64,000 nt of DNA from Eimeria necatrix (lineage: Eukaryota; Apicomplexa; Conoidasida; Eucoccidiorida; Eimeriidae): contig NW_013654473.1 of NCBI RefSeq assembly GCF_000499385.1, positions 1 through 64,000 on the forward strand. The letters are read 5' to 3'. The position numbers and the translations under genes are program-made. Positions 33,807-45,900 of this stretch are shown piece by piece; the stretch's first letter is position 1, and each line of letters starts with the position of its first letter. The notes under the pieces were generated by a model. It did no database searches and had not been told where the DNA came from. It saw only the letters and a program-made list of their open reading frames with translations.

Positions 33807-36800
33807 ATGGTAGGCTTACCGCTGCACCTCCTAGTACAGTTTTCATTGCCATGGCTATCTTCTTGGCTCCTTTACTGCCTCACACCATGCCATTCCATGT
33901 CGTTACGGAATTATATAGTTAACACTGGCACGGCCAGCCCTGCACGGATCAAGAATGCTTTGTCCACCCGAGAACTCGAATCAGTAACGACAGTCGAGGG
34001 TCTTCGCGCTGTGGAGCGTCTATCCTTTGTATCCCTTCCCAGTGGAAAACTCTTGCTGATGCTTAATAGCTGCAGCGGAGCAGACGCACATGATTCAGCA
34101 AGACCCCCATTGGATGAACAGGTGTATTTCGGATGTGACATAAACTTGCAGCGAGTAGATCCATCAGACAACTGGAACAGGTCGCAGATCCAATTGCTGA
34201 GCTCTACAGACCTCCCAGAAGTTCGGGGAGTGGGATTGTGGGCAGAGGAGAAAAATGGCTCAATCGACAGAGTGATATTACTCCTTTGGAGTGCAACATG
34301 CCCCACAAAAGAAGAAACATGCAAATGCAACAAAGAAGATGGTTGCAAAATTATATTTCAAGAGGAAATAGAGCCCTCTTGCCTTTCATCCTTCTATGAA
34401 GGGATGCTAGCACCCAACGGAGCTCGAATCTGCCAAGGGACAGGCGCCACTGTCAGAGAAAGAAACGGCGAATGCTATGGCTACAGTTTGGATGGCGGAC
34501 ATGGCTGGGAATGCAACTCTGTTCCTACAGCACCTACAAAAATGAGTGCTGGCAACATTTTCGTATCGAGATCAAGCGCAAAGGACGCCGCTGCCTGGCA
34601 CGCCACAAAGGAGGATGCCTGGGAACGTCATGGAATCCGTTTGGGTTCATCTACTAGCGTGCCATATGGCTCCTTGCTTCTAGCAGAATTCGATGGAAAC
34701 GGAGTCCTGCAGTGGATCAGAACTGTAGCGGATGATGCAGTGGTACCATATAAGCAGGAGCAGCGCGCATCTATTGTTGGGGGTGAAATTACTGGGAATG
34801 CAGGGCTTAAACAGACTCAGTTTGCCGTCACTGTGGTGAGGGAAAGATGGGAGAGAAAGGAGGAGAAAGTTATTGTAACCCCTAACTGCGAAACACTTCT
34901 TTTGAATAGTATCGGCGAGCCAGAAAAGGAACAGCTGCAAAAGAGTGAATGCGAGAGTTGCCTCTACTCAGTGGCCTCAATACACCCGGAAACACGCAAC
35001 TGGGCTTCCCTGTGCGTTAGCGGCAGAGGTCCCATGCAAGGAATATCCATCAATGGCCGGCTTGCAGTGGATAGCATGGGCAGGTACCGAGCGGAGACTC
35101 AGCAATCAGACCTCCCAGACGACTCGCTTTTGTATTACAACGACACTGGAGCAAGACTGCTGCCTGTGGGCGGAGGCAAGTGGGTGCTAGTTTGGCGGGA
35201 AGTGTCTTGGATCGAATCAGATATAGATGGCCTTAATGCAAAAAGTGCAACTCTGAAGGCAGCGCTGTGGGTGGATGAAAGTGGCCTTGGGGCTCCAGTT
35301 CCACTTCTGGGTCCTGTGTTGGAGCAGCGGCTAATGAATCCAGACGCCGTTTCGCTGTCCCTACACACTGCAGTGCTCACGGTAGCGAATTACTTAGATG
35401 AAGAAGCACTGGCAGCCACTGTGGACCTATCAAATGCAGGCGTCCCGGAACTTTCTGCTACAACTGCTGTCGCTGGCGTGTATTGGGGTGCCCTGTTTGG
35501 TCAGACATATGGACATCCTCTTCTGAGGCTCTCTGATGCTAGTGCTCTTTGGTTAGGTTCGATTAAAGAGAATAATTCGCCGTTCGTCGGGCCTTCGATA
35601 TTGCTGCCGGACTGGACGCCGTCGGACACCTCAAGAGCTGTAGTCATTTCGGTGGAGCAGGGTGAACAAGACTGCCAAGGACAGTCCGCGAACACAGGAT
35701 AGTTCCACATTTCGCGGGTGCAACCCCTACGCAGCCAGTGCCTAACTTTCCTACAAAAGATTCAAATAGTATAGGTAGGCTTGGACCGTCCAAGAACTTC
35801 CTGCAGGCGTGGCACAGTTATTTAGAAACGCTATTACGGCTGCTGGGTCTGCAGGTGGGAGGCTGGCAACTCCACATGCCCTTCCTCGTGCCTGCAGCGT
35901 CATCTCTTTCGGAGCCTAAGCAATAGTAGTGGGTGCCCTTGGGAAGCTGATGCATTCCGACTCGTTCACTGCGAAGGTGGCGACTGCCCAGATTGGCGAG
36001 AAGGAGCCACATTCTCACCAAATAATGCAGCAACTAGTGGTGATAAGCTTTTGGATAAGGATTTAGTAACAAAAGTAGACTTGGGGCCAGGAATGGAATC
36101 GATTGAGATCCGCTTAGCGCAACCAGTGAACCTCGAGGGCGTGGAGATCTACATACAACGTGCCAGTGTTTCGCTAGTGCTAAGCATCATAGACGCTGAA
36201 GGAAACTGGCTTTTGAGTGTCTCATCGTCGTTCAGCGCTGCTCCTCTTGATTCACCCGCTGGATCCCTTGCATGGGTCACTAGATACCTTTCTCTGAAGA
36301 GGGTCAATGTGCTGCATTTGAGGGCCTCCCCGGTTACGCCGAATTCTTCTGCACAACCCGGAAACTGGAGTGTAGGAGTTCTTGAGATCCGTTTGCATTC
36401 AACACCTCTATTAGCTTGCGCTGGAGGTGGTTTTCTGGGGAACCAGGAGGATTGCGAAGCTCCAGTAATGCTCCCCTCATCGTTGGAGGCCCTAGACTGC
36501 CAAGGCGAGTGGGAAGAGTGGTCTATTTGTGATATCAGTTGTACTCGAATGCGGCAGTTTAACGTTGTCTCTCCTCCAAAAAGGGGTGGCAGACCCTGCC
36601 CTTCTCATGAATTGGAGCCGTGTACAGGTAACAGAGAGCGCCCGAATGCTGACGCTGGAACTCTACAGGCGTCCTCCAGCTCTCACCTGAGTTTAAAGAA
36701 TATATTTGTCCGTAGTCAGAAGCACATTGAGCTGTACGAGATCTTGAAAGACCCACTGGAGAGAAGGCTGTAAGGTGCACAAATAAGAAGCTGCGTTACA

Positions 36801-37677
36801 ACATCTTGCGTTTGCTCATCTGCGCTACCATTCTGCTCCAGGTGGTGGACTCTGCTCTGTTTCCGAGTCCACGAGCGGATTAGAACATAGAATTCTGTCA
36901 CGGCCAGTGTATCCTCAGAGCATGTCCAGCAAAGTGGGTGTGGAAGCAGCCGAATCTTCGAGTACAAGCACAAACTGTACATCGGTACTTTCTCCCAAGT
37001 CGCACTGCAACTCCTGCCGAACGCTTCAGATACATCAGGTTACGCGCCAGGCAACAGGAAAAGGGCAACGATGTCCTGAGGAACAGTTTGTATTGGAATA
37101 CTGTGATGCGAATTGCGCCGCTGCGTATGGGCCCACCACAACAACCACTACAACAACTACCATGGGCCTTATATTTACTTCCTCCGCTACCCCTATAGTG
37201 AATATGGAAAATCCTGAAGATATAATGCTGCTGCTCAGAACTGTGGCAATCTATTTTTTGGTTGTGCTCCTTGCGTGTTTAATCACTGCCTACATGGTGG
37301 GGATCTTCGAAGGAGGCCAAACACAGAAAGGAGGCAACGCTTCTGCAGAACAGGTTGGTCATCATTCCTCACTGCCATCATCAGCCACAGCAGCACCAGC
37401 TAGCACCTTTGCTGAAGATGCAGTCAATAGCCCTCAAACAGCAGCAGCAAACACTGCAGTGAGAGACAAGAGAAAAAGTAGTTTTTCAGCTCTAAGACTG
37501 TCACTCTTAGGAGGGAATTTGCTGCCCAGCGATAGTGACAGCGAATCCAGCAGCAATGAAAGCTTTTTCGGTGAAGATAATCACAACCGTAGCATGCACT
37601 TATACGGGCAAAAAGAAAGATTAGCTCATGTGTCTCTTAAAGGAGAATCCAAGAAAGAAGAGTTCCCAGGAGTCTGA
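33807..37677 (+). CDS. Type I membrane protein with thrombospondin type 1 repeat
   Basis: Model: exons 33807-35683, 35855-36627 and 36842-37677, in phase, 1161 codons. The ATG at 33807 starts a signal peptide (LPLHLLVQFSLPWLSSWLL); the upstream in-frame TTG is not used. A ~600-residue beta-rich Cys-containing ectodomain follows, then a segment with NSTCPSSC and HCEGGDCPDW, a discoidin-like beta domain, and a TSP1 domain at about residues 841-882 (GEWEEWSICDISC, then RGGRPCPSHELEPC). After a second Cys-rich stretch (CNSCRTLQ) and a Thr-rich linker comes one membrane segment (TVAIYFLVVLLACLITAYMV, about 1015-1037) and a ~125-residue Ser/acidic tail. The architecture resembles apicomplexan TSP1 adhesins, but the domain order matches none I can name. 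The junction at 35683/35855 is the least certain. The intron right after the TSP1 domain is phase 1. Confidence 0.78.
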
Positions 37678-39577
37678 CTTTTCTGCTAACACCTTACGCC
37701 TTCTTTGTTCGGCTACTCGACTTTTCTTTCCAAAATCTATTTTCGCCTGGGCAAGGAGGCTAAGTAGCACACATGCCCGAAGAGAAAGCTTCTCCAATCG
37801 CCGCCTGTGCTTAAGGTTCCCCGTTCGCAGCAAATGCTAAAATTGCGAGCATATGATTGTTAGAGCGCTAGATATATTACCGCCCAAGGCGGTCATTGCC
37901 TATCCGCTCCTACAGCAAGCGATTGGGCTGTCAAGTATGACAAGTATGACAATAAGCCTTATGCGGATGCCTGTGAATGCGTGGGGCTGGCTGATATGCG
38001 GATGAGAAAAAATAAGCCGACTTCGTTGATTTTTTTCATTTGATGGTGACGTAGAAATGTTACGAAAAAATTCAGAAGTGCTGAAGCAGCTACCACGATG
38101 GTCTCTGCTAGTCAATTATGTGGCGACACAGTACGTGGCCACTTGACATGATTCCGCTTTTCGAACGTTGCAGAGATTTCTGTCCACCACTGGTTACTGC
38201 TCGCGCATATAAACTGGCATTCGAACTTCAGTAGGTCAGCCGCAACCAAAGCCAGTACGCCAGGCTCGAATTCCTGCGTTTGCGTGCAATTGAATATCTA
38301 CCATAATGAGAAAGCGCGGAAGCACTTGTTTCATCAAGTTTTTATCCGCTAAAAGTGAAGGCCAGTTCCATTAGCCTTCAAGGTCTTCAAATTAAGCTTG
38401 CAGAGGTTTCTGCCTTGCGAAGGCAAAATTCAGCAGGAGCCACGACACTTGGACAGGGTTGTACTGCGTAGACGAGAATCACCTCCCAGCGGTTGAGGGA
38501 ACGGTAGAGCAATGCATGTTTAAAAAAAATCGAACAACATTTGAGACGTGAACAACTGTAACAACTGCACTTATCCCCATTCCACTGGAGTATGCCTTCA
38601 CGCCAATTTTACGGTGTTTCTGCGTGATTGAGAAGTCCAGGCGTACCGCTGCAATCAGCTGGGAAGTTTCGAAGACTAAACATGCCAGTGTGCTGAGAGA
38701 GAATTTTCCTCCACAAACGCTTGAACGTGTGCTCTTGCCTGGATACGGTTTTTGCATAACTTGTGTGCATCAAGAAACTGAGTGCCTCCCAGCGCCTCAT
38801 TCACCAAGTCTTGCACCAGGTCATTCGGCAGGGATAGTTCAACCTGCAAAGAGGAGCTTAAAATTTTTTACACGTCACTTTGTCGTGCCTCTTTCTGCGC
38901 CACAGGCACTTCCACACTCATATAGTGTTTCTCACATAGACCGAGCTTTACACCATCCGATTAGTCCAGCAGTCAGCAAGCGGCGTGTTTTTCCAAATCG
39001 CCAGTGCATCTGGTGAACAACGTTATGTGTAGGAAGAGTTGGAGCATTTTATAGTTACGTTACTGACGAAGCGCTCCAGCAAGACTGGATGTAGCCTGGG
39101 TGGCCTGCTGCCGGCGTGAGCAAATCGCGAAAGTAACCGATAGAACTGGAAAGATATGGCTTGATAGTGTCTATAGAATATTATAGGTGGTATATGAGCT
39201 ATAGCTGAGTGCTAACTGTATGAGGACCTGCGGTAGCAGTATTGTCACGCTGCGGGCACGGCTAGGACACGGGAGCCGGCACTGCCCGGATCAAATAGCC
39301 CCTACAGGAATTCATAGCAGGTCTTCTTGGTAGATTACTGTAGGCAATACAGGAAAACTGGTCACTGCACGATTTTCCGAGGTACACGTGGCTCATGCTA
39401 CATGACCACGACTACATGCGTCCTGAAAGGCTCTCGCCTCACGTCTATCCAACGCTTTTTTTCCTTTTCACCTCTGTCAATATGCAGTTTGCTTTTTCCT
39501 GAATTAGTAGTTCTCCTCCAGAGGAAGGACAATACCCGCTAGGGGAAACTTCAGCACCAATATCCTTTCCTGCAGCT

Positions 39578-40358
39578 ATGACAGATTTGCGCCCTACAAA
39601 GGGAGTTGTAACAGTCGATGAAGGCGACTGTGGTCTTTGGACACAGCATTCGTTGAGCCTTTTTTATACAAACAGAATCTCTCCAGAGACCAGACTGCAG
39701 CAGAGGGTACACTGCCCAATGAAAATGATTTGCAACACAAAGAGGGCTCTCACACCCACGTTTGTCGTGTCTGCCTAGTGCGATCAACGCTGCTTCCCAT
39801 GAAGGAAATGTCTCATTCGAGGCGCTGAATAGGCTCTGCTACACCAGCAAAGTCCCTAGTGAATGGACCCTAGTGAACAGCGGTTCCCACGAATCGGCGC
39901 ACCATTGCGTAATGGTGCGATTACCCTTTAAAGGAGGAAGAAACAGCTGCGTGCTCTCTGTCGTTGTGGGGTCAGGTCCAACGTTTGGCGCATCTAAAAG
40001 GAACTCCACTTCACGTGCCTCCGGCAGGAGAAAGACTTCGGTGGCTGCAGCTGCGTCCAAGCTACGCATTACAGAGCCAGTGTCACTGAGGACAAATTTC
40101 CTATCGAGACCCGCAGTCACACAAACATACTTTAGCCCTCCAAAGGGCAGGCCTCGTAACGCCTGTTGCGCAGCTGGTTCTCTTCTGCTTTCAAGGGGCT
40201 CCCTTGCCAACGCGCGTTGCCCACCCAGCATGAGGGGAACAAGATTTATGCAAGAGCTTGCAGAGATTTTACTCTCCGAGGAGCGTTTAGCAACTCACAC
40301 GTACAACAGGATTTGTATGAGAGGCGTGCAGTATTTTGTTTTGCCGAGAAGCGTTTAG
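39578..40358 (+). CDS. Possible gene fragment, strand uncertain
   Basis: A plus-strand frame at 39578-39778 starts with ATG just after acceptor-like CTGCAG. A 198-codon frame at 39762-40358 overlaps it in another register, so an intron would be needed. Over the same DNA the minus strand has a 130-codon frame from an ATG (40231-39839) whose pattern (GLKYVCVTAGLDRKFVL, EVFLLPEAREVEFLL) looks at least as protein-like. I cannot decide which strand is coding. No domain is recognised on either. Confidence 0.25.
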
Positions 40359-41253
40359 CGAGTCGTCAAGGTAAACTAATATGAGTCCCGTAAGGCATTA
40401 AGTACTTGGCAGATATGCGAAAATCACTTTGTTGCGTATCAGGTAAAAACTACAATGCCCAAATCTTCCACCAGGCATTTTAAATAGGAACACGAAAGAC
40501 CCCAATTCAGGCGACCTAGGGTACATTTTCTGAGAAAATATCCCACTTCAGACTCTAGACAACAGGAGCTTTTCTATAATCGCGTACGGAGGAGCTGGGT
40601 GACCTCGGAATGCAGCATAGCAGCCGTCGACTGACGAAAAGGTGTACAGTGAAGGTTGTGACGTTCACTTATCAGTGGCGTATCCCATGCACGTACCTCT
40701 AGGATACTCACTACGCTGCTCTGCGCCAAGTGCCGCTGGCCCGCCTACACAGAGCAAGTGTTGCCATTTGTATGTAAGAAAGATTAAAATGTGCAAGTCT
40801 TGAGATATTAGTTGAATATGGAGCATACACTTTCACTGGTGGAGTTACCGGCTTCTTACACGAGAAGAAAACGCGCGATATGCCGTTCATGCGAGACAGG
40901 AGGAGTTCGGTGAACTCCAAGCACCAAACGAGCAGCGACGCACATTCTAATAAGGCCGGCAGTCGCGGACATGGTCGTAGAGTTATGGAATGAAAAATCA
41001 AAGACCATGAGGGGCACTATTACCCACACTGATTGCAGAGTGTAATGAATTTGATTGTATTCATGCCTGCTTTCGCAGTCTACTAATCGTGCTTTTTGCT
41101 ACGTAGGCTGACTTAGCCACAGCAGCTGGAGCATGGTTCCACAGCGGCATTAGAAACAGTACATTTGCAACATATTGAAAATCCTTCACTTAATACTGCT
41201 GGATGTAATAATGCTCTATGGGAAGGTATTTTGAATTTGTAGATTTCGAAATG

Positions 41254-41555
41254 TTACGCCCTGAGTCCGTGGAAATTTTGGGGAACTTTATGACTGAGCT
41301 GAAGGGATCTAATCGAAGAACCCTGTGACAATGAAAAAGTTAATTGAATATTGTGGAGTTGTACCGCAACAGGCGCAAGCCTGCGTGAGCCAGCTTGTAG
41401 CGCACGAGCAGTACAATGGGTTCCCTTGGGCCTCTGGAGGCCAGAAGTAGAGAAGAACAGGGAACCCCGTAGAACCGGCTTACCTTCCACCGTGGCTGAG
41501 GCGCAGCCCCAGCATCCCGCTGCGAGTCGAGGCACCAGGCAGATTGAGGTGCCAT
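41254..41555 (-). CDS. Possible two-exon small protein, 83 residues
   Basis: An ATG at 41555 opens 24 codons ending at AAG/GTAAGC (exon 41555-41484). After a 50-nt intron with a pyrimidine-rich acceptor (CTCCAG), the frame resumes in phase 0 and runs to TGA (41433-41254). The protein is Arg/Gln/Ala-rich, with no membrane segment or known domain. The region is GC-rich and open on the opposite strand too, so this is only a candidate. Confidence 0.25.
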
Positions 41556-42990
41556 GCGGGCTGCAGATGCACTGTCCCAGCCAGGGGAGGTTTAGTCTCG
41601 GACCTCAAGGGGATGGCCTGAGAGAGAGAAATCTATGTTTGACGACTATGCGACTTGAGTTTGCGCTTAATGAAAGTCCCTAAGACAGATGAAAGGTTTC
41701 GGTGCATGTATTCGGGTTCATCTGCTGTTGAAGGTTTAGGCCACATGTAATACAGCAGCTTATTCCCCGCGCACTACAAAGCTTGGCCTGCCTGCAGAGT
41801 GGACAGCCTTTTGTTCAATACGAGTAACAGTAGCTTGAGTGTGTGAACGCGCCTTGTTATGCATCTGCCCAGACTGTTTGTTCACCAGCAACATTTCAGC
41901 GAGAGCGACAGCCACATAACTGACTACCCATGGAGAAAGCAAAGATTTTCAAGCTCTTTGCCATGATCATCGTGCAGCAAGAAGGTTGTCGAGAAATTTG
42001 ACCCATTCCAAAGTAAATACCCAAATATACAAACTTTCTACATAGTGCGTGAAAATATAGTGCAGTGAGGGCCTAAAAACCCACATTTTCTCGAGCAAGG
42101 CCAGTTTTTTGGCGCTGGTAACGACACTGCGTACCTGGCACGGAAATCCGTGCATGAAGAGGCATCAGGGCAAGCGAACGGTGTTCAGCACTTTGCCATC
42201 GCTTAGAATTATTGGCTTTTAACGGAGGCAATTCGATTTACTCAAGCGTCTGGAATATTTGTGAGTTGAAGTGCAGTGGAAGCAACGTTAGCTGGCTAGT
42301 AAATCCGATTGCCCAGCGAGGCGGAACTCCTCGACACACACACAGTCGCTACTCAGAATGCTTATGAATGATATCAGGGGCAGCTCTCTGCTCCTTTTAC
42401 CTCTCTGAAATACTAAGCACTGATGGACTCATTTTTTTGTAATTAGGAACTTAGTAAGCTCCATCTATGACTGCAGTCGCTTCGCCCCGCATGCCAGTGA
42501 AGATAACTTTGCCTGATCAGTAAGAGTTGCTGAAAAAGAGCCTCAAGTACTTGGTGCTTTTGGTTCGCTTCGTAATAATTCCTGAGTTTTGCACTGAGAA
42601 CACGTTTATACGTCAGCTCCAAATGCAACTGAGGTGAACCCAGGGGAAACGAGCGCAAGCAACAGCGCAGCAGAGGGGAAAACTGCTGAGGCAAACTAGA
42701 ACTACGTAAGAATGGGACGATTCAACAACTATTGGGCAAACACAAAGAGGGTCGGACCCTATTGAGCAAGCTGGACGACGCATACGTGATCGGCGCCAAA
42801 GACTTCAGAAACCCAGGCTGCCTTGACGGGGAAACACTGTCACGGACAGCAACTCGCAGTGGCCTACATGGAAAAAACTCAATAAATAAGTCCTACCTTT
42901 CATCTGGTAGAGGATTGTAAATGCGGAAAAGGCACCATCGACTCCCTTCGTAAATCCGCAACCCTGAGCAGGAAGCCTTGGCTCACCACA

Positions 42991-45900
42991 ATGCTTCTTC
43001 TCCTCCTCATCTTAAGCTTGGCACCACAGACATTGGAGTGTTCAGGCCAGGGTACCTCGAAAGTAGAGACAGTGTGCTCTTCTGGAGGTTTAGGGTGTAC
43101 AGACAGGCTAATTGTTGAGCTTGATGTGGACAACCTGGATGTACGGCTGAGCCGCTCCCCGAATCGTCACCGATTCCAGAATTATCATAAGCATAAAACA
43201 CCTAAAAATCTCGGCAGAGTATACAGTGGGAGTTTCCTGTGCAGCTTCACACAAACAGCCCTGCCTGTTCCGGACTTAGATCGCCGTAATCACGGGCGGT
43301 ACTTTGTCGCTGCCCTGCTGCTGTCGGGGTTTTCTCAGAAACTTCAGTTTCAGTGGGAAGCAGGGGATATTAACAATCGGTCCCCCAGAAAAAGCGATGC
43401 AGGCAATGCCGGAGTTGTTGTAACTGTACAAAAAACCGCCGTATCTTACTCGTACAACCTTACTTATGTCAAGGTAGACTTCAAGCTTTAAGGCCCCACG
43501 AAAGTCTTTTTAATTAATGTATTAAGCCAAGAATATGCTTGGCATTTACCAGGCACAGCGAGTTTTGGGCTTTTGGATAGAGCAAAGCACTTGCTTCTTG
43601 GTTCAACTGACGAGCCGTTTGTGCTGGGTAAACACATGTGCGCCAATCATTACAAAATTCCTTGCAGTAGACGCTCACACGGGCAATCTTCCTGCTGAGA
43701 GTTTTTGAGGCGTGTCTACCTTTTGAACTCTCAGGCAGTGCCATTCAACTGGATAGAGTACGCCCATCGTGCTCTACTATGGCAGGTCAAAGACGGTGGG
43801 GAAAACTTCTGTTCGCAGACATGGGGTTCCAAGTGCCAGGATGAGCATGGGGAAAATGGATATCCCATTAGTCCTAATACGGGCCTTCCTGTTGATGGAG
43901 CTCAGGGGAAATGTTGTTGGTGTCCTTCCGTCTGGCATCTCTGGCTAAACAACCCTAATAGGGGCAGGGAGCCGATGCTAAAGTGCAACTTTTGGGGTAG
44001 GCCAGTACGGTGTTGAGAATAGACGTAGGCATGTGAGTGCTTGCAAGGGAAAGAGGTAAAATTTTGCCTGCTCATTTATTGTAGTGGTGACGAGCTTGGC
44101 TAGACGAGCCTGGTTAGTGGCTGGGTAGGAGGCTCGATACGTGGCACTTCTAAATTTGCACTGCACCGCACCGGCACTCGTGACATAGCAGTATCTATGC
44201 CACTGCTCTCTTGGTGCAGGTAAATAGCGTTTTTTTGTTCTGTACTGTGAGCCTTTTCCTAGGATTACGATTTGGAAAAATCCCGGATCCCTACCTGACA
44301 AAATTTTGCCCGGTTGTTGAATATCCGTGGTATCGTATGCTAAAGGTCAGCGAAAATAGAACATGGTTCTTTAAGATCCTCGTCGGAATATCTTGGTGGA
44401 GTAAGTTTATCCCATTTTCTAACCTGGCATGCCTCAGTGGACTTACCCACGCGAAAATCGCGTACAGTCGGTAGAACAAAGGCTAATTGAAACTTAAAGA
44501 GCTTGGTTCATCCACTGCATGCGCAGGGCCACCCAACCCATCAAGCCTCTCAGATGAAGAATATAAAGCAGAGTGTGAGAAAAGAGTTCAGGAAGGGAGC
44601 TACCCTCAAAATTTCGATTGCTCTCAGCGGCTTCACACCGAAGCGGGGATGGCGGACGCCATTCTCGAGCTTTCAGATGCCAAAAGTGTTGCAAGAGACA
44701 GTAAGGCAGAGTAGCTCTTCAAATTAAAACAAAATGCCCTTTCCTCTATCAATCGTGCACGCACATTTTGTTGATTGCGCATCTCCAGCTTAATGGTTTT
44801 TCGCTTCATAAAGAATTACGAGATGTTAAAGCGGCGTGTGAATGCATGTACGATGTCTAATCAATGCAGCAACATTTGACGTTACAGCGCGTCTAGTTAG
44901 CTCAGAAGTACCGGAATCCCCTGTGAGTTGCATTACCGCGTCTAAGCAACATTTCGTTGTCCTCCTTGGTTGCATGCGTCCTTTTACTCCTGATAACGCA
45001 CGCACAATGAGGCAGAACATTCCGCGCCCTTTTAGGATTATGTGAGAACTATGCACTAACAGGAGCCAAATATTAAGGGCAAATACGTTTTTTTACCAAC
45101 AGCCCCTTCAACAAATGCCTGGGTGCAAGAATCCCTTATAACGGTAGGCTGAAGTATCTTTTCTAGCATTTCCATTATTCTGCATTCGCAGTGAAACTAT
45201 TTCAGTTTTTTTGTTCTTTCTACGGCGTAGAGTTATTCTTCATCAGGAAACCAACGGCTGTTGCACTTTTGTGGCAAAGCATGTAAATTGGTCTGCAGGA
45301 AGGATGCTCAGACTCCGAGGACCTATCACACTGGGGAGTAAGCGAGACGGATAATCCAGATCTTGCCAGACTGTGCAAATCTGGTGAGATGATGATACAG
45401 TCTCGTGACAGGGTTTTCATTTTGACGCTACATGGTTTGCTGCGCCTCGAACAAAGAATGTCGATTTCGGCTGTGGCGTTTCAAGCTACAGTAGTGCTTT
45501 ACGGGACGAAGTGCTTTTCCTGTTCCTTCTCCCGATGAGCTTTTTAATTTCAGGCTCACCATTTTGTAACCCCAAGAGCTGTCTGAGGCATATGATCGTC
45601 CTAGACGAACAACACGTCACAGTGGATGGCAGCACATGTGATCTCCCAGGAGTTTCACTGCAGCAATGGGGAAGAGACGGTTTTTGTGATTATGCACAAG
45701 GGACGTGCTTTGCGAAAAATCTGAAGTGGTTTCATGAATACAACGAACAGGCCGCAGAGCTTGGCAGGACGCCTCTTTACGCTGTAACACATGTGCACAA
45801 TGGAAACACTGCACTGCAGCTATCTTTCAAGAGCATATATGCACAGAAGCAAGCGCATGAACATATTCAACATGAAGTGCTGATACACAGGATAAATTTG

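Larger units (their letters stand above)
37678..42990. other. Poorly coding region between the TSP1 and HAP2 genes
   Basis: 5.3 kb with only two weak candidates, listed separately (39578-40358 and 41254-41555). No repeats or RNA genes are evident. The segment at about 41360-41620 is visibly more GC-rich than its surroundings. Confidence 0.4.
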
